In this document: positions 16,489 through 25,392 of the stretch, piece after piece
Layout: the number at the start of each line of letters is the position of its first letter
How positions within the stretch are numbered: the stretch's first letter is position 1
Source of the DNA: Thalassotalea sp. PP2-459
GTDB lineage: Bacteria > Pseudomonadota > Gammaproteobacteria > Enterobacterales > Alteromonadaceae
Length of the DNA: 64,000 nt
NCBI RefSeq assembly: GCF_001913705.1
Contig: NZ_MKQD01000054.1
Location: forward strand, 1-64,000
Reading direction: 5' to 3'
The notes under the pieces: generated by a model
The model's database searches: none
Told to the model about the DNA's origin: nothing
The model's input: the letters and a program-made list of their open reading frames with translations, nothing else
Program-made: the position numbers and the translations under genes

Positions 16489-17901
16489 ATGCATAAATAT
16501 AAAGTATTAGCAAAAATGCTAACGCGACAAATTAACCAACATCAATGGTTAAATGGTGAAAAATTACCGTCGATCCGGGAACTGTCTTCAAAGTATGGGT
16601 ATTCGATAAATACCGTCGTGCACGCATTACGTGAATTAGAGGCTCAATCAATCGTTGAAGCGTCGTTTAAGCGTGGTTATTTCGTGAAAAACAAAGTGTC
16701 CCAACATCAGCAAACAATGACATTGTCACATGATCTAGCCTTAGTGAAAGTAAATTTACCTGTGTTGTTTTATGATGTGATGGCAACGGGTGCGGCTTTC
16801 GATATTTTACCAAAAAGTGAACAGATAAGTGCTGATAATGCAATTGTAGCGCTAAACCGCATAATCAATCGTGTAACACGTAATCAACCTAATGACTTCG
16901 CAATGTATTACGATCAACCTCTTGGTGAGCCCATGCTAAGACAGCAACTTAGTCTGAGGTATCGGCATCGCGGTGCTTCGATTACGGAAGAGCAGTTTTG
17001 TATTACTTCGGGCTGTCAGCATGCCTTATTTTTATCACTATTATGTACAACTAAGCCAGGAGACAATGTAGCTGTTGAAAGCCCAGCATTTTATGGTGTT
17101 TTGCAAGCACTTGAACAATTAAACCTCAATATTATTGAAATTCCATCTTGCTCAGAAACAGGACTCAAGGTTGATGCCTTAGAAGAAGCTTTGATGAAAT
17201 GGCAAGTTAAAGTGTGTGTCGTTACTCCTAACTTTGCAACCCCTACAGGTGCTTGTATGCCAATAAAGCATCAGTTGAAATTATTAGCGTTAGCTAATGA
17301 ATACCACTTTACAATCATCGAAGATGACATTTATGGAGATATGTCATTTTCTCATCTACGTAGTCCATTAAAAGCGCTTGATGAAAACAGTCATGTTATT
17401 TTATGTGGTTCAATGTCAAAAGCGCTTTCAAAAGATTTACGTATTGGATGGGTAGTTGGTGGTCAGTTTCAATCTCAACTCGTTCGTTTAAAGCTGGCAA
17501 CGAGCTTGGCAACGAGTCGTGCACAACAACAAGGTTTAGCAATATTCATGTCCGATGGGGGCTATCGCCGACACTTACAAAAATTAATGGTAAACTTAGC
17601 TCATCAAAAGCAACAACTGATCAGTGCTATCAATAAACATTTACCTAGTAGCGTACTTTATACAAACCCTGAAGGTGGTAATAGTTTGTGGGTTGCTTTG
17701 CCTGAAACTGTGGATAGTCATCAATTATATTTAAAGGCAAAAGCATTTGGTATTACTTTAACGCCAGGGCAACTGTTTTCTGTGTCTGAGCATTATCCAC
17801 ATTATCTGAGAATGAGTTTTAATCATTCAATGACAAGTAAGCGATTAGTAGCGTTAAAAACGTTAGGCGCGTTAATCACTGAGGTTGAAAGCCCGAGTTA
17901 A
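16489..17901 (+). CDS. MocR-type PLP-dependent transcriptional regulator
   Basis: The 470-residue protein is a GntR/aminotransferase chimera. Residues 1-70 form the winged helix (GEKLPSIRELSSKYGYSINTVVHALRELEAQ). The rest is a fold-type I aminotransferase: ITSGCQHALFLSLL, TPNFATPTGACMP, IIEDDIYGDMSF and SMSKALSKDLRIGW, where the Lys in SMSK should bind PLP. MocR proteins sense amines or amino acids and usually control a neighbouring gene. Its divergent partner here is ccoG, with only about 107 bases between them, so regulation of ccoG or of itself is possible. The specific effector is unknown. Confidence 0.88.
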   Translation: MHKYKVLAKMLTRQINQHQWLNGEKLPSIRELSSKYGYSINTVVHALRELEAQSIVEASFKRGYFVKNKVSQHQQTMTLSHDLALVKVNLPVLFYDVMATGAAFDILPKSEQISADNAIVALNRIINRVTRNQPNDFAMYYDQPLGEPMLRQQLSLRYRHRGASITEEQFCITSGCQHALFLSLLCTTKPGDNVAVESPAFYGVLQALEQLNLNIIEIPSCSETGLKVDALEEALMKWQVKVCVVTPNFATPTGACMPIKHQLKLLALANEYHFTIIEDDIYGDMSFSHLRSPLKALDENSHVILCGSMSKALSKDLRIGWVVGGQFQSQLVRLKLATSLATSRAQQQGLAIFMSDGGYRRHLQKLMVNLAHQKQQLISAINKHLPSSVLYTNPEGGNSLWVALPETVDSHQLYLKAKAFGITLTPGQLFSVSEHYPHYLRMSFNHSMTSKRLVALKTLGALITEVESPS

Positions 17902-17932
17902 TTTATCAACGCAAAATCAAAAAGCTTTTTGT

Positions 17933-18439
17933 TTAACGCATGCAGCAGCGTTTGTATTTTTTACCACTTTCACAGGGGCATGGAGAGTTTCGTGTTAATT
18001 TTGCAATCTCAATTTGCTCTATAACGTCGCCTGATTCATATCGCCATTGGTTATCTTCAACGGTAAAGCGTGACTTCTCAGACATCTGGCAATATACATT
18101 ATCAACGATAAAAAATGCAGAAAAGGTCACCGTTGGTAAAAGCGAGGACTGAGCGTTAGACGCTCGTTGCATGAACTCTTCTCGTGAAATGTTTTCAGCA
18201 TCATGTATCACGAGCTTTAACCATTGAGTTTGTTGGCACCATGCTGAAATATCAGCCTTCAGACTTGCCACCTTTTGAGGTGAAGTATATGTATTACATA
18301 AGTAGTTAACATTTTTCACAGCATAACTGTAATATCTAGAACGCATTAGCTGTTCTGGGAAGTTTGCGACTCGACTGCCTTCAACGATACGCTTACAACA
18401 CGCGTTTTCGTTTTGTTTACTGCCACAAAGACAAAGCAT
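17933..18439 (-). CDS. YchJ family SEC-C protein
   Basis: The 168-residue protein has the YchJ layout: an N-terminal SEC-C-like zinc motif (LCLCGSKQ...CC), a central NTF2-like domain with LMRSRYYSYAVKNVNYLCNT and TQWLKLVI, and a C-terminal SEC-C motif RNSPCPCESGKKYKRCC. The role of YchJ is not established; the SEC-C motif binds zinc in SecA. I place the start at ATG 18439 because GGGG lies six bases before it; an ATG directly before and a start at 18451 are alternatives. It is convergent with the MocR gene. Confidence 0.85.
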   Translation of the reverse strand: MLCLCGSKQNENACCKRIVEGSRVANFPEQLMRSRYYSYAVKNVNYLCNTYTSPQKVASLKADISAWCQQTQWLKLVIHDAENISREEFMQRASNAQSSLLPTVTFSAFFIVDNVYCQMSEKSRFTVEDNQWRYESGDVIEQIEIAKLTRNSPCPCESGKKYKRCCMR

Positions 18440-18507
18440 CATTATCCCCAAAAATAGTATTGAGCGCTATTTTATGGTGATTCGAGATATTTGCAACCAA
18501 CCTAGTG

Positions 18508-18912
18508 TTAATGGATCGTTTTATTGTTTGTTAATACCACACATTCTGTTTTACCTAAACGTGCATATTTTTGTAACTCTGCAATTTCTTGTTGTTTTAA
18601 GCAAGGGTTGCATAGCACGACAGCTGAGCAGTTTCCTTTGCATAATGCAGATTTAATATTGTCAAAACTGACAGGCGTTTTGGTGGTATTTACTTTCAAT
18701 ATTTTGCTTTTATCTAAATGAGGTAGGTCATTTAATGCTGCAATCGCTTCACCTTCTGGATTTACCAAGAGTACCCATTTTTTGTCAAGCGCATGTCGTT
18801 TGCATATATCCACATATTGCAATGATGCTTGGCTAACCTCTTGAATTGATTTTACATTAAGCCAGTGAATTGGACGTTTAGCTGTTGTTGAAACGGTTGT
18901 TAAATTGTTCAT
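18508..18912 (-). CDS. sulA: SulA-like SOS cell-division inhibitor
   Basis: The 134-residue protein resembles SulA, which blocks FtsZ polymerisation during the SOS response. The middle shows WVLLVNPEGEAIAAL and the C-terminal half NIKSALCKGNCSAVVLCN, equivalent to the RecA-like strand/helix pattern of SulA ('SMVRALRTGNYSVVIGW' in E. coli). It is shorter than the E. coli protein (169). ATG 18912 is preceded by AGGTGA; a frame extension to 18945 would run through the LexA site. A perfect LexA box 21-36 bases upstream supports SOS control. Sequence similarity alone is moderate; context raises confidence. Confidence 0.72.
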   Translation of the reverse strand: MNNLTTVSTTAKRPIHWLNVKSIQEVSQASLQYVDICKRHALDKKWVLLVNPEGEAIAALNDLPHLDKSKILKVNTTKTPVSFDNIKSALCKGNCSAVVLCNPCLKQQEIAELQKYARLGKTECVVLTNNKTIH

Positions 18913-18932
18913 ACTGTTCACCTGTACATATA

Positions 18933-18948
18933 CTGTATAAAACAACAG
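18933..18948 (-). promoter_or_regulatory. LexA box
   Basis: CTGT-N8-ACAG is present exactly (CTGTATAAAACAACAG), the gammaproteobacterial LexA operator. It lies 21 bases upstream of the sulA-like start, where it would overlap the promoter and repress it until DNA damage. Confidence 0.85.
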
Positions 18949-19322
18949 TATATGTATTTTTAACGTAAATCAAGAAAAAAATACCAATATTTTTGATGAT
19001 CAAAGACAGCTTGCGTGTAAATAATTCAACTTTATGTTCAGAGAGATAAACAATTGTATAAAATATCATTTCAGATCAATTGCTTTTAGATTATTTTTGC
19101 AATTAGTTGGGAAACTTCTACGTGATGAGACATAGGTTTTTTAAAGATTATTGCGTGGTTTAATCGAATTTACATTATGCTTATTTTTACATTGCATAGT
19201 AGGAAGGACGCATAGAAATCAAATTAAATGTGTTATCAATTAACGCTAGTGGCACTTGTGTGCCACTAATGCGAGGGGGATATTATGAAGAATGCAAGAG
19301 CAAATTATGAAAAATTGACGGC
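18949..19322. other. Gene-free stretch with a 9-bp hairpin and mini-frame
   Basis: This AT-rich stretch has no clear gene. TAGTGGCAC (19247-19255) pairs perfectly with GTGCCACTA (19260-19268) over a TTGT loop. After it comes a strong ribosome-like GAGGGGGA and ATG 19285 opening a frame of only 13 codons that ends at TAG 19326, possibly a truncated gene or a leader. The neighbouring gene on the minus strand ends at 19323. Confidence 0.45.
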
Positions 19323-19736
19323 TTAGTTAAGACGACTAAGTTCTTTAATACGGCTTTGCGTTAACAAGATATAGCACTTTTTGTAGGCAGAAGCCGCTTT
19401 TTTGTCTGGTGAAATATGTAAATACTGCCATCGACAGTTATTCTCGCGGTAAGTAATAAAGTTACGTTGTGAACGCTTAAACATATTTAATGCTGCTCTT
19501 CGACCAGTAACGATAGAAAACTCTTCCAATACAAATGTTTGGTTATTAATCCACGTTTGCATTTCTTTATCTACGTTTTCTTTTACGCTGTCAAAACACA
19601 TTGAAAGCTCGTCAACCTTGTTATAGTTTTGCTCACAAACTTCAATTGTTTTTTCATTCAAGGCACTTGCTTGATAACTGATGATGCTTGCAATGCATAG
19701 CAGTGAATAATGTGTATATTTACGTATTAGCTTCAT
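19323..19736 (-). CDS. Secreted DUF1311 (LprI-like) protein
   Basis: The 137-residue product has a signal peptide (about 1-25, ending SYQASA) and a small Cys-rich helical domain. The pattern of conserved Cys and charged residues (VCEQNYNKVDELSMCFDSV ... FITYRENNCRWQY ... YKKCYILLTQSRIKEL) fits the DUF1311/LprI-type domain found in periplasmic lysozyme-inhibitor-like proteins; four Cys could form two disulfides. The function is not shown. The ATG overlaps the stop of the yciI gene by one base (TAATG), so the two are co-translated. Confidence 0.65.
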   Translation of the reverse strand: MKLIRKYTHYSLLCIASIISYQASALNEKTIEVCEQNYNKVDELSMCFDSVKENVDKEMQTWINNQTFVLEEFSIVTGRRAALNMFKRSQRNFITYRENNCRWQYLHISPDKKAASAYKKCYILLTQSRIKELSRLN

Positions 19737-20038
19737 TACGCAGGTAATACCTTTTTGTAAGGTTTAACGGTAACATTTTTATACACGCCAGCATCAATGT
19801 AAGGGTCGTCATTTGCCCATGTTTGTGCAGCTTCAAGGCTATCAAAGGCTGCAATGATTAATGAACCAGTAAAACCAGCGTCTCCTGGGTTTTCACTATC
19901 AATCGCAGGGCAAGGACCTGCGACTAATAATCGGCCTTGTTCTTGTAACAAAGATAATCGCGCTAAATGTTTATCTCGTACGGTCATTCTTAATGCTAAG
20001 CTGTTTTCTATATCTTCACTATAGATCAAATAATACAT
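19736..20038 (-). CDS. yciI: YciI family protein
   Basis: The 100-residue protein matches YciI over its whole length: [20 protein letters not shown], then [24 protein letters not shown] with the conserved His and the 'GxLxxxGP' turn, and [20 protein letters not shown] near the end. YciI has a ferredoxin-like (dimeric alpha/beta barrel) fold related to muconolactone isomerase; its reaction is not settled. It sits just downstream of the yciB gene, as in many gammaproteobacteria, ten bases apart, which supports the call. Confidence 0.9.
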   Translation of the reverse strand: MYYLIYSEDIENSLALRMTVRDKHLARLSLLQEQGRLLVAGPCPAIDSENPGDAGFTGSLIIAAFDSLEAAQTWANDDPYIDAGVYKNVTVKPYKKVLPA

Positions 20039-20048
20039 TTATTATCTC

Positions 20049-20606
20049 TTATTTTGGATCTTTTGGGGATTCTGATTCTTCTTGAGGTAAATATTTATAA
20101 ATAGCAAAAATGGTTGATATGGCAAAAACAAACGTCATGCCCATTAAACCAAATACTTTAAAATTCACCCAAAATTCTTGAGAATAATTATACGCGATAT
20201 ATAAGTTTAGTATCGCACAAAGAGCGAAAAATATTGCCCAAGAGAGGTTTAATTTTTTCCAAATATTTTCAGGAAGTGCTAAAGACTCACCCATGAGTTG
20301 TTTGATCAAGTTTTTACCAAAAAAGGTATCACTGATAATGAGTACACTGGCAAATAAGCCATTAATGATTGTTACCTTCCATTTTAGAAATTGGTCGTTT
20401 TGGAAAAAAATCGTTAGGCCACCAAAAATAGCGATAAGCCCGAAGAAAATCCATTGTCTTTTAGGGATTGGTTGTTTTCGAATAACAAACGATAAAAGAT
20501 GAATGGCTGAGGCGATAATTAACGCACCTGTTGCCCAATAAATGCCGGCTATTTTCCAAACAATAAAGAAAACAATAAGAGGAAGGTATTCTAAAAATGC
20601 GTGCAT
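20049..20606 (-). CDS. yciB: Inner membrane septation protein YciB
   Basis: The 185-residue protein is a five-helix inner-membrane protein of the YciB/IspZ family: MHAFLEYLPLIVFFIVWKIAGIYWATGALIIASAI at the start, KRQWIFFGLIAIFGGLTIFFQNDQFLKWKVTIINGLFA in the middle and a late LNLYIAYNYSQEFWVNFKVFGLMGMTF. YciB interacts with cell-division and elongation proteins and affects septation and envelope integrity. It heads an operon yciB-yciI-DUF1311 gene. No unusual feature is seen. Confidence 0.93.
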   Translation of the reverse strand: MHAFLEYLPLIVFFIVWKIAGIYWATGALIIASAIHLLSFVIRKQPIPKRQWIFFGLIAIFGGLTIFFQNDQFLKWKVTIINGLFASVLIISDTFFGKNLIKQLMGESLALPENIWKKLNLSWAIFFALCAILNLYIAYNYSQEFWVNFKVFGLMGMTFVFAISTIFAIYKYLPQEESESPKDPK

Positions 20607-20731
20607 ACGAAAGTTTGTTGTTGACTGATAATAAAGATTCTATCTAAAAGCGGGCTAGATCTCCAAACTTTAATTGTAGAAATAAAACCCGCTTATTTAC
20701 TCTATAACGTCTTTGACATATTAAAACGCAT

Positions 20732-21958
20732 TTATTCTTCGTTTTGTGGATATCCAAATGGGTTATTTATACTGTATGCAGGTTCTGTAAACCATCTAGC
20801 CCCTTGCTCTGTCATGTAAAAGTGATCTTCTAAACGAATGCCAAACTCTTGTGGAAACACCAACATAGGTTCATTAGAAAAACACATACCACGGGCTAGT
20901 GGTGTTTGTTCACTTCGAACTAAATATGGCCATTCATGAATATCCAAACCAATACCGTGACCTGTACGATGAGGACAACCGGGTGTTTGATAATCAGGAC
21001 CTAAACCTTGGCTTGTAAGGAAGTCACGAGCAGCTATATCAACAACACCGCAAGGCTTACCGATCTGCGCGGCATTAAAGGCTGCAATCTGAGCATCCTT
21101 TTCTACTTGCCACATTTTTCGTTGCTTGTCAGTTGCTTCACCAAACACATAAGATCTTGTGATATCGGAATTATAGCCATGAAGTTGATAACCAGTATCA
21201 ATCAATACCATATCATTGTGTTCAAGGTTTTTAGGGGTTTTAACGCCATGAGGATAAGAAGAGTCTTGTCCAAATAACACGATACAAAAATAAGAGCCGT
21301 TCGTTGCGCCAACGGCTCGATGAGCTTGATCAATAAATGCTTCTACTTCTTGTGTTGAAATACCAACACGAAGAATTTTTGCAACAGCTTTATGCACTTC
21401 TAATGTCATGTTCATTGCTGTTTGTAAAATTGCTATTTCATGATCAGATTTTTGCATGCGGCAACCAGCGGTAACTGGTTTTGCATCAATAAGTTCAAGG
21501 TTTTTGGCAACCTTTTGAATACCATTTGCGATAAAAAAAGCGGTAGATTCGTCAATGGCTAATGTGTTGCAATGAGGCGCTATATCACTAAGCGTGTCTA
21601 TACAACATTGAAAAGGGCTTTCATGTTCATGCCATCCTTGAACGTCGCCTTCAATCACCATGTGTTGGCGTAATGTATCAATTTCAAAATGGGGTGCTAT
21701 GTAAGTTACAGTTCCATTTTTAGTTAAAAGGGCACCAACTAAGCGTTCGCTCGCATACCATTTCGTACCTGTGAAATAGTGGAGATTTGTTCCAGCGTTT
21801 AAGTAAACAGCGTCAATATCGTTAGCTGACATTAGTTCAGTCGCTTTATTTATTCGTGCTTGGTACTCTTCAATGGAAATACCTGGCATAGTAGGCGCAA
21901 GGCTTTTAAGCTTTTCTAATTCAATTTCGGCTGTTGAGCCGCCAATTCCAATTGTCAT
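20732..21958 (-). CDS. M24 family metallopeptidase (Xaa-Pro peptidase-like)
   Basis: The 408-residue protein has the creatinase/prolidase layout: an N-terminal domain to about residue 170 and a C-terminal pita-bread domain. The dinuclear metal ligands are visible in order: Asp in MVLIDTGYQLHGYNSDITRSY (two Asp), His in HRTGHGIGLDIHE, Glu in SNEPMLVF and Glu in IRLEDHF. It should hydrolyse dipeptides or Xaa-Pro bonds in the cytoplasm; a creatinase-like amidohydrolase role cannot be excluded. The gene stands alone on the minus strand. Confidence 0.9.
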   Translation of the reverse strand: MTIGIGGSTAEIELEKLKSLAPTMPGISIEEYQARINKATELMSANDIDAVYLNAGTNLHYFTGTKWYASERLVGALLTKNGTVTYIAPHFEIDTLRQHMVIEGDVQGWHEHESPFQCCIDTLSDIAPHCNTLAIDESTAFFIANGIQKVAKNLELIDAKPVTAGCRMQKSDHEIAILQTAMNMTLEVHKAVAKILRVGISTQEVEAFIDQAHRAVGATNGSYFCIVLFGQDSSYPHGVKTPKNLEHNDMVLIDTGYQLHGYNSDITRSYVFGEATDKQRKMWQVEKDAQIAAFNAAQIGKPCGVVDIAARDFLTSQGLGPDYQTPGCPHRTGHGIGLDIHEWPYLVRSEQTPLARGMCFSNEPMLVFPQEFGIRLEDHFYMTEQGARWFTEPAYSINNPFGYPQNEE

Positions 21959-22340
21959 GATTTTTAACTCTACATTGTCGATTTAAGCAAGGGCAGGATT
22001 ATGACACGATAGTCTTTATAAAGAAATATCGTATACAGTATAAAATAATTTTAGTTGTGGCGTTTCAGTATTGATACACAACTATCGTTGTGGCTAACGA
22101 ATGAACAAGGTAGTGGTAATATTCTTCATGATAATTAATACGTAAACACGGACATTTTCACCTAGGCAGGCTAGTATCTTTATTGGTACTGTGTGAAAGT
22201 AACATAGCAATATTTTGACTCATTTTTAGTATATGTAAAATGAGAAAATAAGACACGATGAGATTTAAGCGCATATCTCCTCTGTTTTTAAAAGAAAAAC
22301 ATGAGGCAGCATTTTTTAGGCAATGGATATAGGAATAACA
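21959..22340. other. Gene-free divergent promoter region
   Basis: This region separates the M24 gene from the STAS gene and contains both promoters. An interrupted stem (TTTCAC 22156-22161 with GTGAAA 22193-22198; AGTATC 22173-22178 with GGTACT 22185-22190) could form in the STAS transcript leader. No coding frame with a ribosome site is seen. Confidence 0.45.
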
Positions 22341-22649
22341 ATGAACGTTAAAAAACAAATTTCCGCTGACAATAAAACCATTACAATTTCAGTTGAAGAA
22401 CGATTCGACTTTTCTGCCCATCAATCTTTTAAAGAAGCTTATGTTAATCATAATACGCCAGGAAGTTTATTCGTATTAGACTTGTCAAAAGCATCCTATA
22501 TGGATAGTTCAGCTTTAGGGATGATTTTATTACTTAAAGATCATGTTGAAAATGTATCAGGACAATTAAAAATCGTAAAACCGAATGATGCAGTCAATAA
22601 AATTTTGGAAATAGCACAGTTTCATCGTTTGATGACAATTGAGCGCTGA
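22341..22649 (+). CDS. STAS-domain anti-sigma factor antagonist
   Basis: The 102-residue single STAS domain protein resembles SpoIIAA, CrsA and HsbA. The helix-capping motif YMDSSALGMILLL carries the phosphorylatable Ser (about residue 57). Such proteins bind an anti-sigma factor or switch kinase when unphosphorylated and are released when phosphorylated. ATG 22341 has AGGA eight bases upstream; an earlier ATG at 22323 lacks a ribosome site. The gene ends two bases before the start of the next gene, a receiver-PP2C-HATPase protein, which should be its kinase/phosphatase. Confidence 0.88.
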   Translation: MNVKKQISADNKTITISVEERFDFSAHQSFKEAYVNHNTPGSLFVLDLSKASYMDSSALGMILLLKDHVENVSGQLKIVKPNDAVNKILEIAQFHRLMTIER

Positions 22650-22650
22650 T

Positions 22651-24378
22651 ATGAATCAAGACTTGGGTAATGCAAAGCTTGCATTAGTTGTTGATGACTC
22701 AAAAATGCAACGCACCGTACTTGGTGTTTTGCTCAAAGAAGAGAAGTATCACGTGCTTTGTGCCGAAAATGGTGCTCAGGCTGTTTCAATGTATATCAAA
22801 TACCAACCTGATCTGGTATTGATGGATATCAATATGCCGGTGATGAACGGATATGAAGCAGCCAGAAAAATAAAAACATTAACCCATGAAAATAGCCTAT
22901 GTCCATTGATCTTTATAACCAGTATGGCAACAGATCAAGCCTATATCGAAAGTATTGAAGCAGGTGGCGACGGGATTTTAGTCAGGCCATTTTCTCCCGA
23001 AGTTTTTAAAGCAAAAATAAAATCAATACAACGTATTAGTGACTTAATCATTAAGAATAAAGCATTGCAACAAGCGCAACAAAAAGATGTTGAATTAGCA
23101 GAGCAGCTGATGTCTGGGGTCATTGAAGCGAGGAATTTTGCACAAGATAAAATAGGTATTCTTAAAAAGGCAGCTACGTTATTTAGTGGTGATATTCAAC
23201 TGACTGCGCGTTGCCCAAATGGCGATGTGAATGTGCTATTGGGAGATTTTACTGGTCACGGTTTACGCTCATCAATAGGTGCAATACCGCTATCGGAAAC
23301 CTTTCGTACTATGACGAAAAAGGGCTTCACATTAGTCGATATCATTAGTCAAGTAAACCAACAATTACATCAACTTTTGCCCACCGATCTCTTTTTAGCG
23401 GCAGCATTTGTGACGGTATCTAGTCATGAAAATACCGTTTATATTTTTAATGCTGGCCTTCCTGATGCGTATATTTTTGACCAATCAGGGGGTATTAAAC
23501 AGCGTGTACCTTCGCAGCACCCTCCGATTGGTGTGCTACCAACATTAATAAGCGATGTTAGCTTATCGGTTATTTCTATTGAAGAAGCTGACCGTGTCGT
23601 ATTAATTAGTGACGGAATTCTTGAAGCACGTAATCCACAAGGCGAAATGTTTGATATTGAGCGGTTTGAACGTGCGGCAACAACAGGCATTGTTCATGGA
23701 AATATCACAGAAGCAGTATTAATGAGTGTCAATCAATTTTGTCAACAAATGCCACAAGAAGATGATATTTCATTAATTGATATTCCATGTGGAGGTTGGC
23801 AACAACCACATGTTGTTAATACACCACAAGTAGCAAGCGAAGTTAACGATACTAACTCTAGCATAGAAGCGGCTTGGCAGTGGCGGCTTAAATTAATGGG
23901 TAGTAGGCTCTCTCGTGTTAATCCTATCCCTATAGCAATGAACCAAATACAAGAAATTGAAGGAAACGCAGAGCACTGGCAAAATTTATTAACCATTTTG
24001 ACTGAACTATTTGTTAATTCACTTGATCATGGAGTATTAGGGTTAGACTCTACGATGAAATCATGTGCTGATGGCTTTGCTGAGTATTTTTTAGAGCGTG
24101 AACAACGTTTAAAATCTATTACAGATGGATTTGTTGAGGTTAATTTAAGTTATTATCCGCTTACCTCTGGCGGGCGTATTATCATCGCTATTTCTGATAG
24201 CGGTAATGGTTTTAAGGTAAAGAATTATAATGGCATTATCAGCCAACAGCAGAAAGATAAGGCTGAACATGGTTTAAAATTAAGTGGTAGAGGCATTCAT
24301 CTTGTGACTCAATTGTGTGAATCACTACAGTACAGTGAACGAGGAAATCAAGTTAAAGCAACTTATGTGTGGCAGTAA
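22651..24378 (+). CDS. Receiver-PP2C-HATPase partner-switching regulator (CrsR/HsbR-like)
   Basis: The 575-residue protein has three modules. A receiver domain (about 10-130) has acid pocket VVDDS and phosphoacceptor Asp59 in LMDINMP; the usual KPF lysine is Arg (VRPFS). A SpoIIE/RsbU-type PP2C phosphatase (about 185-390) shows LLGDFTGHGLRSS and VLISDGILEARN. A C-terminal HATPase_c anti-sigma kinase domain (about 440-575) shows TELFVNSLDHG, ISDSGNGF and SGRGIHLV. Such proteins dephosphorylate or phosphorylate the STAS antagonist according to receiver state, as in Shewanella CrsR and Pseudomonas HsbR. It is translationally linked to the STAS gene. The HATPase may also bind a sigma or anti-sigma partner. 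Confidence 0.88.
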   Translation: MNQDLGNAKLALVVDDSKMQRTVLGVLLKEEKYHVLCAENGAQAVSMYIKYQPDLVLMDINMPVMNGYEAARKIKTLTHENSLCPLIFITSMATDQAYIESIEAGGDGILVRPFSPEVFKAKIKSIQRISDLIIKNKALQQAQQKDVELAEQLMSGVIEARNFAQDKIGILKKAATLFSGDIQLTARCPNGDVNVLLGDFTGHGLRSSIGAIPLSETFRTMTKKGFTLVDIISQVNQQLHQLLPTDLFLAAAFVTVSSHENTVYIFNAGLPDAYIFDQSGGIKQRVPSQHPPIGVLPTLISDVSLSVISIEEADRVVLISDGILEARNPQGEMFDIERFERAATTGIVHGNITEAVLMSVNQFCQQMPQEDDISLIDIPCGGWQQPHVVNTPQVASEVNDTNSSIEAAWQWRLKLMGSRLSRVNPIPIAMNQIQEIEGNAEHWQNLLTILTELFVNSLDHGVLGLDSTMKSCADGFAEYFLEREQRLKSITDGFVEVNLSYYPLTSGGRIIIAISDSGNGFKVKNYNGIISQQQKDKAEHGLKLSGRGIHLVTQLCESLQYSERGNQVKATYVWQ

Positions 24379-24477
24379 AGTGATGTTTATTAAATAGATT
24401 GGCGCATGCTGCTATATTTAATAAACCACTAACGTATAACAAATATAATTAACACTAGGTAAAAATAACGATAAAAC

Positions 24478-25314
24478 ATGCATCAAACTTCATCGACAGA
24501 TAAACATGATAAACCAATGAATATAATGATTGTTGAAGATAGTCGTATCAATCAAATGGTATTAAAGGGCGTGTTATCTAACTTGAACCTACATGCTGAC
24601 ATAGCAAATAATGGCCAGGAAGCGCTTGATATATTAAAAAATGGCGTTGAGGGTGACCAGTATCACCTGATTATTATGGACTGCCAAATGCCGATACTTG
24701 ACGGCTATCAGACCACACAAGCGATCAGACGTGGCGAGGCTGGCAAAAATAATGAAAATATCATCATTATTGCAATGACAGCAAGTGACTTAGCTAGTGA
24801 TAGAGAAAAATGTCTATCGGTGGGAATGAACGATTATGCAACGAAACCAATAGATGCAGACTTGCTGCACATGAAACTGTGTTATTGGTTAGGAATAACA
24901 CGACAAGATAATCATGTATCGGAACAATCTTTAACATCAGCTTCTCAACGGGTAGAGATTAACCAAGATGAATCTATCGAGAACGATATATGGGATAAAG
25001 CTCAATTTTATCGGCGAATAAAACATAATGAAAAGCTTGCGAAGAGGTTACAATTGTTTTTTCTTGAGGAAGCACCATTACTTCTACAAGAAATTAACAA
25101 AGCGGTTCAAGAAAATGATATGGCAAGTGTTAAGGTCAATATTCATAAATTAAAAGGTATGAGTGTTAATTTGAGCGCGAATAAACTGGGTAAGGTAGCA
25201 GGGCAAATTGAGACAGCTGTGATTAACAAAGTCTCTTATAATCAAATGGTAATACTGATTCAAGTGTTAGATAACGTTTGTCAAGATTTATACAATAAAG
25301 TAAAAAATTCATAA
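24478..25314 (+). CDS. Receiver-HPt response regulator
   Basis: The 278-residue protein carries a receiver domain (about 14-140) with VEDSRIN, Asp68 in IMDCQMP, AMTAS and TKPID, all canonical, and a C-terminal histidine phosphotransfer domain (about 185-275) with His223 in IHKLKG. There is no DNA-binding output, so it should shuttle phosphoryl groups between a sensor kinase and the neighbouring receivers. It lies about 100 bases after the partner-switch gene and before a receiver-GGDEF-HPt gene. A start at ATG 24517 is an alternative; neither has a strong ribosome site. Confidence 0.85.
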   Translation: MHQTSSTDKHDKPMNIMIVEDSRINQMVLKGVLSNLNLHADIANNGQEALDILKNGVEGDQYHLIIMDCQMPILDGYQTTQAIRRGEAGKNNENIIIIAMTASDLASDREKCLSVGMNDYATKPIDADLLHMKLCYWLGITRQDNHVSEQSLTSASQRVEINQDESIENDIWDKAQFYRRIKHNEKLAKRLQLFFLEEAPLLLQEINKAVQENDMASVKVNIHKLKGMSVNLSANKLGKVAGQIETAVINKVSYNQMVILIQVLDNVCQDLYNKVKNS

Positions 25315-25392
25315 GAGTATGATAAACGAATTGAATAGTTGCTATTTTTCTAGCATTATCAATGTTAATACTCTGCAAAAACAGGTACATAA

